The translations under genes were made by a program, and so were the position numbers. Shown in pieces: positions 22,597 to 33,519 of a stretch of 64,000 nt of DNA. Under the pieces are notes generated by a model. The model did no database searches and was not told the origin of the DNA. It worked only from the letters and a program-made list of their open reading frames with translations. The number at the start of each line of letters is the position of its first letter. Positions within the stretch are counted from its first letter, which is position 1. The DNA is from Agrypnia vestita (taxonomy: Eukaryota > Arthropoda > Insecta > Trichoptera > Phryganeidae): NCBI GenBank assembly GCA_016648135.1, contig JADDOH010004218.1, positions 34,553 to 98,552 of the forward strand, given 5' to 3'.

Positions 22597-23001
22597 TTAT
22601 TATTATTATTATTATTATTATAGATAATGGGCAGGCAGCTTAAGCTGATAGGCCCATATCACTGTCTCTCATTTCAATATCCAGCCTATTCTTAAATTGG
22701 TTGACACTGGCTGCAGACACAACGCCCTCAGGCAAACTGTTCCACATATTGACCACTCTATTGCTTAGTGCATGCTTTCTTGGGTTACACGAGAACCGAG
22801 ACTTGTTCAACTTCAGGTGATGTCCTCGAAGGCCCACATTAGTGTTAAATGCAAACATATCTGTCATATTAGGAATATTGTAGTAGCCCGATAGAATCTT
22901 GAATGTCTCGATGAGGTCACCTCTTGCTCGTCGCTCCTGAAGAGTGGGCAGTTTCAATACTCTCAGCCTTTCCGCATATTCCAGGTTTTTAAGACCCAAG
23001 G
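22597..23001 (-). mobile_element. CR1/jockey-type LINE C-terminal tail
   Basis: Minus strand stays open for 119 codons to a proper stop: LKNLEYAERLRVLKLPTLQE, RRARGDLIETFKILSG, RGHHLKLNKSRF, and RVVNMWNSLPEGVVSAASVN. This is the conserved region after the RT domain in CR1/jockey-like elements (RRxRGDLI, RGHxLKL, WNSLPxxVVxAxSVxxFK). The 3' end is a (TTA)n-type tail at 22597-22622, as expected of CR1-like insertions. The element is cut at about 23001 by 5' truncation. No stop interrupts it, so it is one of the younger LINE copies here. Confidence 0.85.
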
Positions 23002-23302
23002 ATTATAACAATATACAACAAATGTAAGAATTCAAGGCACAAAAGCAGTCTGAATTTAAATTTTAAAGTCGTGTCTCGCACCCACTTTGACTAAATTATC
23101 TAAAAAATCTCTGACTTTGGACGGAATGTACTGTAATTTATTTATTTATCTGTGTGCTTGTGCAATCACCGTTAAAAATATTTTTAGAAACCAAGAAAAC
23201 CATCAAAATAATAATAAAAAAAGCAGTACGCGTTATAAAATAACTCAAAAAAATATGATAAGCAATTCAGTCAAGAATAAAATTAAATAATAAATCATAT
23301 AT

Positions 23303-23915
23303 TGACACGTGTCATGGCTGCAGGAGGAATAGATGAAAACGCTGGGATTTAATACAGGATTTATTGAATTAATTAATTAATTAAACAAACCTACTAAGTC
23401 GCTTATCACTATTTAATGTAACGCTATTCTTTAAATTAACTGTTTTGCAAATTTATCACTCGTCAATAGACACTTTATATTCGCTTTGACACTTTATTCA
23501 TTGTTCACTAGAATATTGCATCAATCACCGCACTTATTAATTTCGCTTCGGTTTTATTTCGCCATGTAAGAACTTTCTAGAATCGCTGTCGAATTATCGC
23601 TGGCTTAGCACCACTGACGACTCGCCGCTACCGCTCGCTTGGCCAGCCTGACCCGCCGCTCGAAGCTACCTTTGCTTGTATTATCGCTGTCAACGCGCAC
23701 GGAAAATAACTCACTCCTTACTCACATGTGTCGTATTTATATTCGCTAATGCTATTATCCAGACGTTTCCAGTGTTTACTAGCAAGTACTCGTAAATTCC
23801 AGATGTTCCGGGAAAGTTACAGTCCCTCGAAAGTTGGAGATAATTCCAGATATTGTGCCAACTTCAAACAACTGTCACTTGACAGAAGTGCGTGATTATT
23901 TTTATCCTCGTTACA
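23303..23915 (-). mobile_element. Solo LTR, family L1 copy 4 (best preserved)
   Basis: 613 bp from TGACACGTGTCATGGCTGC to ATCCTCGTTACA, with TG...CA ends and ATAT on both sides (23299-23302 and 23916-23919), a 4-bp target duplication as made by gypsy-type integrases. The minus-strand TATAAATA box is at 23734-23741. No gag/pol lies within 10 kb on either side, so it is solo. Confidence 0.8.
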
Positions 23916-24580
23916 ATATCATGCGAAAAGGAAAATTTTAACACACCAATGAGCTACCAAATATATTAAACAGCCGGTGTTACTATAAAACCGTCTCTGA
24001 ATATGCCAGATCTAAACGTGGCATACAAAAAGACATTTTTGAAGAAGCTCCACCCTCTTTACCTACCCTTAATGGAAAACAATGGTGATACATTAGTTAG
24101 CTCACGCACGTATAGGAAATAATCAATGTTTCCATACCATCAACAATATTGTTAGGTATAGAATCCCTCGTAGTACGTCGATGACGTCAACAAGATCCAA
24201 CCCTATAGAACAGCCTTCAGAACTCTAGGGTTATCTAAAATATTCAGAAAACGTCTACAAACACCTGGAAAAGCTTAGAAATGATGCAGACATTTATAGT
24301 AAACACTAAAATAATCAAGGAGGTTCTAAAAGCCAGCGTTTCGCATTCATAAAGCGGGACCGACAGCTGCGCGGGATAGTTTTATTTTAAGGATTCTACC
24401 ATTGTGAGATTAGCGAAAAGCCATGATGATTAATGTTACTAACGCGTGTGATGCGCTAATCAATTACGATAAATAATTTCTCATACTTAAGTGCGATATT
24501 TGAACAGAATATTCTCAGAATAATAAAGAGTGATAAAAGAGAGTTTATAGGTGAGTGATAAAGGTATAGATACACACACT
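23916..24580. other. Unassigned sequence
   Basis: No frame, no repeat recognised; small GC-richer patch at 24330-24380. Confidence 0.35.
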
Positions 24581-24588
24581 TATTACTA

Positions 24589-24930
24589 GCATGCTCATTA
24601 GCATGCTCAAAACTTGCATGCTCTAACAACTTGCTCATTATTAGCATGCTTATTTTAAGCATGCTCAAAGCTAACAATCAAACATACATGCTTATTAGTG
24701 GCATGCTCTTGACATAGAATAGAGACGAACTCTAGTCCAAAATTGAAACTTTGCAAACTGAAATAGAAAATTCACGTCAACCAATAAATCAAAATAGTTC
24801 CTGGGTTTAATCAAACACACATGCTTATTACTGGCATGCTCTTGTCATAGAATAGAGACGCTCTTGTTCAAAATGGAAACTAGAAACTGAAATAGAAAAT
24901 TCAAATGAACCAATAAATCAAAATATTTTT
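24589..24930. repeat. GCATGC cluster and a 140-bp direct repeat
   Basis: The 6-bp palindrome GCATGC occurs at 24589, 24601, 24616, 24644, 24659 and 24701, mostly followed by TCA or TCT, and again at 24834. Overlapping this, 24674-24800 and 24813-24925 are direct copies (CATGCTTATTA, GGCATGCTCTTG, CATAGAATAGAGACG, ACTGAAATAGAAAATTCA, AACCAATAAATCAAAATA). Confidence 0.8.
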
Positions 24931-25029
24931 GATTTTAATTTTTATAATTTTTATTATACGACTTGAATCATTCATGTTTTTTAATAAAGCCACATCTCAT
25001 AAAATTAGATTGTAGATGATTTATTCTAT

Positions 25030-25640
25030 ATAGCCACCAATTTTTCGTCTTCTTTCAGATTTATTTTTGAGAAATCTTTGGGGGTTGCGCATTATTCATA
25101 AACTCTATAAGGTCGAGCCATGGAAGTTTCTAACGCTATTTACCCTGATATTATATATTATATCTTTGTAACTTTTGGTTCATCTTAGAGGTCGTAAATG
25201 CTTATTATGCCTACGGCACTCGGCATTCTACTCCCGTAGACCAACTTTCAAATATTATATATCTCATGTAGCTTCATCTATCTTTGTAAGAGTCCATGTT
25301 TCGAACGACTTTCAAAGCATTGGTCTTTATAAAAAAAATTCAGCACCACCTTTATTTCTTTGTCTTCAGCATACTCTCTATTTCTCTATATACCTTTTCT
25401 GATTTCAACTATATGTATTAACTTATGTAGATTTATATCAGTTGATTTATGTCTCTTTACATAGATCCAAGATATCTATTTTTTAACTATCTCACAGGAG
25501 TTATGGGCATATGGCTAGTTTTCTGGCTGAAATTGTTTTTATTTGCTACAAAACGTACTATATTTTTTTTACTGAGAATGTATTATGTTAGAGCTTCTTG
25601 ATATCCTGCGATTGGTGTCATCGGCATAGGCCATAAGTCG
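25030..25640 (-). mobile_element. LINE pol relic, copy 1 of a local duplication
   Basis: Minus strand gives RPML, a stop, KSFETWTLTKI, and about 180 bp further MRNPQRFLKNKSERRRKIGG. RPVxLYGSETWTLTK and the PKRVLxxKPEGRRRxGRP-like block belong to the C-terminal half of insect LINE pol. Stops and shifts are frequent. The upstream 380 bp (25255-25640) is repeated at 26300-26700. Confidence 0.65.
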
Positions 25641-25672
25641 AGTAGACATTTCTAAATTTAACAGAATGTGTA

Positions 25673-26270
25673 AACCACTACCAGATTTACGGTCTACCGG
25701 TTTCTAGACGTACCCTTCTCTTTGTCAGAACCAACACTACACTACTACATTCACAACTCTTTACACCCCAACCACAGTATTATTAAACTTTCACCAATAC
25801 TGATCACTCTCTTTCGTTAGATTCCTGAATATTCTGTAGATTGGTGCTTGCTTGTCTCTGACAAGATTAACACGCAAGTGATCAATATTGGTGAAAGTTT
25901 AACAATACTATGGTTGGGGTGTATAGTGTTGTGAATATTACTATATTCACAACACTGTACACCGGCATGTCACTTATTTTTCTCCATGCAAAGCCTCTTG
26001 TTTCATTATTATGTTGTATCTTTGGCATCTATTGTTGGTGAGTGTGACATGGTGCTTCCCGGAGACCCTGCGCGTTGCTGGGAGATCCTAAGATTAGCTT
26101 TATGAGTAAAGTTGTCCCATTCATCTCCAACTAGTCTAGCTGGTGATGACGAGGGGGTCGGATCATGGGGATCTGAAACTCACGTCCTAAATAGACGGAC
26201 CAACACTACACAGTAGTGTAGTGTACGGGTACGTCTCGAAACCGGTAGACCGTAAATCTGGTAGTGGTTT
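25673..26270. mobile_element. Nested inverted-repeat insertion
   Basis: Outer arms CCACTACCAGATTTACGGTC TACCGG (25676-25715) and its complement (26227-26268). An inner inverted repeat (25735-25812 against 25868-25950) shares CACCCCAACCA, GTATT, TTAAACTTTCACCAATA and TGATCACT. Hammerhead-like remnants sit in the outer arms (GAAACCGGTAG at 26238 and, on the minus strand, TAGAAACCGGTAG near 25702). 26060-26200 matches 18662-18790 on the other strand. The whole lies between two direct copies of a LINE relic. Confidence 0.7.
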
Positions 26271-26299
26271 TAACTAAGTTAACCAACAATCTGTTAAAT

Positions 26300-26700
26300 C
26301 TCATTTAGCATCCTCTATCTTTTTAAGAGTCCAGGTTTCGGATAACTTTCAAAGCATTGGCCTTTATAAAAAAAATTCAGCACCACCTTTGTTTCTCTGT
26401 ACTTATTCCTTATCTCTGTACTTATATACCTTTTCTGATTTCAACTGTATGTATTAGCTTCTGTAGATTTATATCAGTTGATTTATGTCTCTTAATATAG
26501 ATCCTAGATACCTATTTAACAATCTCACAGGAGTTATGGGAATATGTTTTTTTTTTATTGTTTTGTTCTTTGGTTTTGTTTGATTGTTTGATTTTGATTG
26601 TTGAATTGGAATAGTTTTCAGGCTGCAATTCTTTTTATTAACTACAAGACGCATATATCCTACTGAGAACATATTACGTAGAGCTTCGAGTCCACATTTC
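26300..26700 (-). mobile_element. LINE pol relic, copy 2 of the local duplication
   Basis: Direct copy of 25255-25640, for example CTTTCAAAGCATTGG, AAAATTCAGCACCACCTTT, GTAGATTTATATCAGTTGAT and TCACAGGAGTTATGGG. The minus-strand translation RPML, stop, KLSETWTLKKIEDAK has its stop in the same place as copy 1, so the duplication happened after the LINE died. An extra 60-bp T/G-rich insert is present at 26546-26605. Confidence 0.7.
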
Positions 26701-28800
26701 TAAAATGATTTATCCCAACGGTGTCAAAACCATCATTCATAACCGTACCCATTAAAAGCCGGTGTCGCGAAAAGCCCTTTTCACCAGAGCAATTCTTCTC
26801 CCCTTTGCAAAATAATACGGCAGAAGAACCATCGTAAAGTTATTATGCAAATAGGTTCAGCATACAGCGCGGGTATACAGCATACATACAGGGTATGGTA
26901 AACATCGCGCGGCACGCGTTGTATCCTCCGGGGAGAGCAGAGTGCGGCCGAGATAAGTCCGGAGATATTTATCCGACGTTTCATATTTACGGGCGGGATA
27001 CAGAGGGCTGGCAGAGGGCGGGGCGCCGGGTCGGGGGTCGGAGATACACTGGAGGTCAGATTTCCTGGGACTACAGCACAACATGAGCGTACCTATTTAC
27101 GCAATAATTTTGATATTAAAACAGGATAAAACATGGCCCCTGTACATTGAGAAAAAACATCTAGTTGGTGTTATGTATTCTAACTAACTTACTTAGCAAC
27201 ATGCCGTTTTCCCTAAATCCTAGGATACTCATAGTACACATTCGCGTGGCCATCCATCAATATCACACTTGACCATTTCACCCATACTAAATTACTTCAC
27301 ACGTACCCAAATCATCTCAGCGCATCCAGAGTAATCATGTGATGATTAGCACAACAGAATATCCCATAAAACTACACACAAAAGGAATTCGTTATTATTT
27401 TACGTCAGTCGATGAGTATTGGCACCAGAGCTCTATTATGCACCGCATGGCATCGAATGATTAATTCATTTTTGGCAATAATTGCCTCTCATTGCACCAC
27501 TGACTTCTCATTCACTTGTTCCAAGCCCTCATTATTTACTGTTCTTTTTCTCCTTCAACGGTCCCGCCGCGCTGAACATTTTGCGTCCGAGCGTGGCTGA
27601 GGAGCCTTATTCTGGAACCGCACACCTTTCTACAAGTTGTGCACACGCATCCAGTAGGTAGTGGGGTTCTGAGACTTTTTTTTTCCTTTTGCATCACTAT
27701 TTACTATTTACTCATTATTTACATATATATTACAAATAGTCGCATTTTCACGTTTCTCAAACACCATGACCTTCAATTTACTAACATTCATCAAAAGTTC
27801 ACTTACTCTTCAAAGGACTGTACTACTCACCAGGCACTGCAGATCGGTTGAACTTTAAGCTATTACCACTGCATCATTTTCTCATAATAGGCAGGGTATA
27901 ATTAAGTCTTCCTTTGCACCTGTGCAGCAACATCTAATGTAGGTATTAGTGGAATACGGGATGGGTCTGCTCTGTACTAAGTACTATAATCTAGTACTAC
28001 TACATTATTTGTGCACATTTCACTTCTTTGTAAGTGAACTGCATACTATAAACAACACACACCCCAAAGCTCAAACTTCATACTTTAAATAGCATATTAA
28101 AAAATATACACTTCAAATTTTAAATTTAAGTGCGACATTTTTAATATGCAAAAGTTTTGCGATGTTGATTTAGATAAAAAGAAATAATTGACGGAGGTTT
28201 TGATGTGAATAAAATGGTCAGGTCATTATTGAAGAAGTGAACACTCCACAACAAAGTGCATATAATTTACGGCCACGAAAGCAGTAATCAGTCCGCCCAC
28301 TACCTCCACGGGTAAAGGTCATCCTCCTGATGATGTTGAATAAGCATTCAATGAAACTTCGAGAATCGTTTCTCGGAAAAACATACGGTTCGCATAAAAT
28401 ATCCGCAACCAGTTACAGTTAATTCCCGTGTGTCGGTGATGTAACGTAGGTCTACATGTTATAGAAAATATGGAATATCTACCTTATTTACGAAAACTAA
28501 AACGTCACATTTTTTGTAATCATCGAATAGACATTTTCACACCAAAATGACTATATTAAACTGTTACAAATGTACGGATTTTTAAATTAAAAAATATATA
28601 TTAATTACTCTCTTATTGTCGGCCAGTGTGTAAAAGAGAGCAGTTAAATCGAGCAAGGAAGAGCACGATAATACCACACATTTCAGGTAGGACAGAGATG
28701 GCGGTTGTTTGAGTTTCGGTGAAAACGAAAACAATATCGAAAGAGTACGCTAGAGTCGCGTAACACGTGTAAGACAAAGACGGACTGCGGGCGACTGACG
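26701..28800. other. Unassigned sequence, some GC-rich patches
   Basis: 26860-27080 is GC-rich with no recognised frame. 27345-27375 (CAGAATATCCCATAAAACTA) is a short match to the 14.7-kb palindrome family. 27180-27320 may hold a badly degraded LINE piece (LRxFGYV on the minus strand). Otherwise nothing recognised. Confidence 0.4.
28327..28357 (+). ncRNA. Hammerhead-like core, isolated
   Basis: CTGATGA (28327-28333), one extra T, stem II G-TTGAAT/ATTCAA-T with AAGC loop, then GAAAC (28353-28357). The spacing and the extra base match the other copies in this window. The bases after GAA (ACTTCG) do not form the short palindrome, and no stem I is visible, so it is probably inactive or fortuitous. 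Confidence 0.35.
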
Positions 28801-29440
28801 CGAGCAGGCGACCGCGTCGTTGTATTCAGTTTCTATTGAAACGTTGGCGGAAGCGCACGCAAATTCGATTTGCCATGATTTTATAATAATTTACTAAAAT
28901 AATGCAAATATGTATATTGACCTTACATAATTATATAAAGGGACCTTTAAAAAGTCTTATCTGTATTGAATATATGTATGTTTTATCACATATTAAAAAC
29001 TATGCCGATTTTTAATCAGGTAACGCTGTGTTACTCCACCGTCCCCAAAGTTTTTTTTAGCACAGTCTTTTAAGAGTTAAAAGACAGAAATGCCGTAAGT
29101 AAGAAAATTACACGCACAGCTTATCAGGCACGATGAAAATTTTTGCGACAGTATTAATTAAAATCAAACCGCGATAAATCGTCCCACGAAGGCTGGAGAC
29201 CGCGTCGTTGAATTCAGTTTGCAATGATACATCAGCGTGAGCGCGCGCAAATTCGATATGCCATAATTTTATGATAATTTACCAAACTAATGCAAATATG
29301 TATGTTTACCTTACATAATTATATAAAGGGGCCTTTAAAAAGTCTTATTAAAAACTATGCCGATTTTTAAACAGGTAACGCTGTGTTACACCACCGTTTC
29401 CGAAGGTATTTTTCAGCACAGTCTTTTAAGAGTTAGATAT
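28801..29440. repeat. Tandem duplication, two units about 400 bp apart
   Basis: 28805-29080 and 29200-29435 share GACCGCGTCGTTG, GCGCAAATTCGAT, ATGCAAATATGTAT, CCTTACATAATTATATAAAG, CTATGCCGATTTTTAA, CAGGTAACGCTGTGTTAC and GCACAGTCTTTTAAGAGTTA. The second lacks about 40 bp in the middle. Confidence 0.85.
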
Positions 29441-29459
29441 GATTCATATACACTTACTG

Positions 29460-29780
29460 TATTACGGCATTTATTTTAAGACCGACGAGTATTAGTGGAT
29501 CCACGTGGCTCGGCTGCATGGCTTCGCTGCAGCTGGCGAGGAGCGACCTCCACCGCTGCCGGTCCTGGCTAATGGGGCGCATCCGTCAGGGTGACACCGG
29601 CGGGCGACTGTGGCCAGATAAAGGAATTTACACCCCCAGCCCGCGGCGAGGGTGACTGCAACGAATTAACGTCAGTTATCCTCCGCACAGGGCGCTATCT
29701 ACTGTGCGCGGCACTTTGTTACTCTAGCACAGGACATGTCGAGTCTCTCTGCTTTTTAAACGGCTTCATACATGAATATG
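29460..29780. other. GC-rich unassigned segment
   Basis: GC-rich (GCTGCAGCTGGCGAGGAGCG and similar) between AT-rich blocks. No frame with recognised homology. Nature unknown. Confidence 0.35.
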
Positions 29781-29787
29781 AACTGTA

Positions 29788-30917
29788 AACTACCGAACAA
29801 CAATTGTACATTAATCAACTCCACCTCCGAAACAAAATACCTTGGTGTGATCATTGATCAACACCTCAAGTGGAGTAGACACATCATTGAACTAGTAAAA
29901 AAGTAACCCATAAAAACCATGTCTTTATTATACTCCCTTTCTTTTTAAAATATAACAACAATCAAAGACGAATTAAAACATATAACATAACACTAAACTT
30001 ACAGCAATTTAATATATTTCTAAAATGTCAGATGTTTTGAGCTTTGATAAGACACTTCATGCTTTGAAGATTAAATTCTAAAAACATTTGTCAGTCAATT
30101 TAGATTTTCGACATTCGTAGTGAAGTTCCTATTATGCATAACGACGGAGTAATTCAAATTTAGAAAATATTCCGCGACGTTATCGGGCCGCCGTAATTAA
30201 ACTTTTCTAATGATTCCAATTTGAAAATACCAATAAAATTTCTAAAAATCCGAAATTATACTATAATAATTAATTTTTTCAACGAAAATTTGAAAGATCT
30301 TCTTGATCGTTGCCACAAGTCTACTTGCCAAGTTTCAGCTCGATTGGATCACGGGAAAAGGGTTAAAAAACGATCCAAAGTTTTTTCAAGCAGATGCCAC
30401 GAGTTAAAAGAAAGGAAGTAAAAAGAATAAGGAAATGTATCTACATATTCGTTAGATTAAGAAATATTTTAAGTACAAAAATTATTAAAAACGTTTATTA
30501 CGCCACTGTTCACTTTCTACTCATATACGGTGTTATCGGATGGGGAGGTTGTTATAAGAAAAATATAAACTCAGTAAAAATATCACAAAGGATTATCATT
30601 AAAGTAATACTGAAAAAAAATCTACGTCTCCAATAAAAGATCTTTTTAAATTGTTTCCAGTACCAAACGTAGATGATATTTTCAAGCAAGTTTCCATATT
30701 AAAAATATGTAAAGAAAGAAACCTTACAGAAAACCAGGAATATTTCAAACTTATGAGAAAAGGAAACCAATTTAAAATGCCTATATGTAAAACAACCCAA
30801 ATGCAGCATCACTATATTTATAAAGCCATTAATTACTATAATAACTCACCTATCAAGATACGATGCATCAGTAACCTCTCAGAGCAAATCAAAAAAATTA
30901 AAATTTTCCTAAAATGA
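29788..30917 (+). mobile_element. jockey-type LINE reverse transcriptase relic, interrupted
   Basis: 29788-29903 translates to KLPNNNCTLINSTSETKYLG then VIIDQHLKWSRHI and ELVK. After a 515-bp interruption, 30418-30636 continues VKRIRKCIYIFVRLRNILST and VYYATVHFLLIYGVIGWGG, and a further frame (30651-30917) gives FKLFPVPNVDDIF and YYNNSPIKIR to a stop. KYLGVIIDxxLKW, the L(L)YGIIGWGG block and the terminal domain are typical of jockey-clade LINE pol after the RT palm. Catalytic and endonuclease parts are missing. One frameshift near 30636. Confidence 0.8.
29902..30416. mobile_element. 515-bp insertion in the LINE, with AGTAAAAA repeats at its edges
   Basis: The LINE frame stops at 29903 and resumes in register at 30418 (VKK... 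/ VKRIRK). AGTAAAAA occurs at 29894-29901 and at 30417-30424, as an 8-bp target duplication would. The insert has no coding sequence or clear inverted ends. Its right half (30280-30400) contains AAGTTTCAGCTCGATTGGAT, a string resembling 3' regions of invertebrate LINE/SINE repeats. Confidence 0.55.
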
Positions 30918-31408
30918 AACTTAAATTCACAAATCGTTTAAACCTATAGCTTTTTCCAAAATAACTCCAATACTTTCATTATCAATTAACCTTTTTTACT
31001 GTATTAGTAAATAACTCGTATATACTGTTACAGACTCAAGAGCTTCTCTTTACTGATGAGGTCTACATGACTACCAAGTATTTTATAAAAAAAATGTTTA
31101 ATCTGATATGTATATATAAGAACTGTATTTGTACCATAAATTAAATAAATTTAAAAAAATGACTATCACAACGTTGCAGTTACTATAGGTATTATCGTGA
31201 CACTGAGAGCAAATTTTTGGATAGCAGCCGTTCGGCCCACTTATTTCTACGACACCGGGTTGCACGGCTGCCTTTAGCATTTAAAAATTGCAATAATTTG
31301 ACAATGTACTAAACCGATACAGGAGCTTTTACTAAGCGGTGGGTCTGCCCTCATTATCACCGTGGGAGTAGATACAGATAGTGGAATGGAATGGAAAGTC
31401 TTTTATCC
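30918..31408. other. Unassigned sequence
   Basis: Nothing recognised. Confidence 0.4.
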
Positions 31409-31968
31409 TTTCAGACATTATTAAAGAGTTTAAATTTACAATGTACAATTTGTTACTTATTAAAGAATGTACGCTACCGGTTTCGACACGTCCGTGTCAT
31501 TAACGAGCGTTATTTAAACTAATCTAAAATGCGAAAGTACTGTATTAGGTGTCTTTAGGGGGCGGGGATGATTTGTGGAGTGGGAGGGGCGAGGGAGGGA
31601 ACATGGTTAATAATGGTGACTTACACGGGGCTATTATTTTGTTAACGATGTTAATATTAGAGTTTAATTTTTTGTTTATTTTTCTAGGGCGGACATATAA
31701 ACAAAAAATTAAATTCTAATATTAACATCGTTAACAAAATAATAGCCCCGTGTAAGTCACCATTATTAACCATGTTCCCTCCCTCGCCCCTCCCACTCCA
31801 CAAATCATCCCCGCCTCCTAAAAACACTTAATAAAGTACTTTCGCATTTTAGATTAGTTTAAATAACGCTCGTTAATGACACGGACGTGTCGAAACCGGT
31901 AGCGTACATTCTTTAATAAGTAACAAATTGTACATTGTAAATTTAAACTCTTTAATAATCTCTGAAAG
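31409..31968. mobile_element. Nearly perfect 560-bp fold-back, PLE-type
   Basis: Arms of about 270 bp, CTTTCAGACATTATTAAAGA at the left mirrored by the complement ending at 31968, with only about 15 bp between (TTTTTCTAGGGCGGACA). Few mismatches are visible. Each arm includes a hammerhead-like remnant: TTAATGA, a GACAC/GTGTC hairpin, and GAAACCGGTAGCG (31873-31902 plus; 31475-31505 minus). Inverted duplications of terminal repeats are known in Penelope-like elements. Confidence 0.85.
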
Positions 31969-32229
31969 AAATTGTTACATTGTACGTGCCCAAAAAATAC
32001 AAAAAAAAGTCTTTATCCTGACAAGTGACTCGCCTGGTCTATTTCGAATTGAAAATATTTTTAGGATACGACTGGTGACTTTTTATGAAGTTTTGAATAA
32101 TTTTCAAAGGCTTTTTTCTAATGATTTTTATTTTTTTAACAAAATCAATTTCTATTCAATGTCCGTAAATTCTGAATTGATCTCCGAATCTCTTTAAGTT
32201 ATTTTTTATATTTATAGCGTTACCTTTGT

Positions 32230-32470
32230 GGTTGGACATAATTATTAATTTTTATTGATTAAAAAACTTTGTATTAACCACTTAACTATTTACTCTACGT
32301 CTATCGGTTTCGATACCACTGTTTCTTAATCAGGACGGATTCAAACTAACTATCCATTACTTATTCTAGCAAACAAATACATTTTTGAAAGGGGGCTTGG
32401 CTACAGTTGTAGTGGGGATAATTGAGAAGTGGACGCCGAAATGGGGAACATATCAAGTAACGGGCTATAA
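32230..32470 (-). mobile_element. PLE-type terminal region relic
   Basis: Opposite-strand relative of 12530-12890. Minus strand carries CTGATTA (32333-32327), then GTATCGAAACCGATAGACG (core GAAAC at 32311-32307). The flank ATATGTTCCCCATTTCGGCG is shared. The core has a T in place of the essential G8, so it would be inactive. Confidence 0.5.
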
Positions 32471-32789
32471 CACTACCCTTGAGTTACTAGTTAAGCGGTC
32501 AATACAAAGTTGTTTAATTAATTAAAATTAACGATTATTTCTGCATCTAACCAATTCTTTGACATTATATAATATTTCAATTTTATAAACGTTAACAATA
32601 AGGTAATCTAACATTTTAGTAATAATTAAAGTTTTTATATCAAAATTCAGAAAAGTTTTTTTTTTTAAATTGCATTACTATCATGTCACAATTTTCTTAT
32701 TTATTCTTCAATTACCGCTAAATGATGGTGGGGTAACATTATTTATATAACTAACAAGAATAAATTTCATATTTTCCACTAATTTTTTT

Positions 32790-32945
32790 GTAATATCAAC
32801 ATGTTTCGGGGCCAATGGTCTCTTTAAAATGACACAACGTATATATCTACCACTGACCCTAATACATATTAATATTTTCACAAATTTAATGTTAGGTTAG
32901 GTTAGGGAGAATTGGCTCCAAAACATGTTGATTATTTTTTTTAAA
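32790..32945. repeat. Small inverted repeat with TTAGG run
   Basis: AACATGTTTCGGGGCCAATGG at 32800 and, inverted, GAATTGGCTCCAAAACATGTT at 32910. Between them GTTAGGTTAGGTTAGGG (32891-32907), a short telomere-like string common as interstitial repeat in insects. Confidence 0.5.
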
Positions 32946-32971
32946 TGTGTTTAATTCAAAGCATTTTCATG

Positions 32972-33220
32972 TTAATGTATATTACAGATGTCTCACAGAG
33001 ACGAAACTGTAGTTTTTTATTTATTTATTTTGTTTTGTATGGGAATGTTGGTATAGAAATCTTTTGGGTGTACATAGGACTTATGACCTATCTTATGACT
33101 GATGACCCATCTCACGAGATAGGTTATAAGTCCTGTGTACACCCAAAAGACTTCTATACCTACTTTCACATAAAAAAACTACAGTTTCGTCTCTGTGAGA
33201 CATCTATAATATACATTAAT
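32972..33220. mobile_element. Fold-back element with TCTCACAGAGACGAAAC ends
   Basis: Arms of about 115 bp: GATGTCTCACAGAGACGAAA, GGTATAGAAxTCTTTTGGGT, GTACAxAGGACTTATGACCT, complementary across a centre at about 33095-33120. A half copy (one arm) lies at 48372-48470 and a trace at 11932. The arm end has a GTCTC/GAGAC hairpin followed by GAAAC. Confidence 0.8.
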
Positions 33221-33519
33221 TGATTAATAATGTCTCTGTGACATGAAATCCAGTACTGTTCTGAAAGATTTGAACAAACTCAACATATTCATTTTCATGT
33301 TAATTATATTTTCTTGCATGTTAGTAAGGAATTAACAAAAAACATATATAAAAGGGTAACTATGAGTAATATTAGGTAGCCGAAATCAGAAAAATGTTTA
33401 TTGTAATATTCTAAATAATAAAGCGCCATCTTTCAACCTCACGGAGCGGTGAACCAAATTCACGCCAAAGAATCTGAAAATATAACGAAATGAAAAACAG
33501 TTGGGGTTCTTTAGACTCG

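Noticed and set aside
32891..32907. TTAGG run as a telomere
   Set aside because: Only three units, embedded in an inverted repeat; interstitial strings of this kind are common.
33094..33120. CTGATGA at the centre of the fold-back as a ribozyme core
   Set aside because: A hairpin follows but no GAAA comes after it; the sequence is explained as the palindrome centre.
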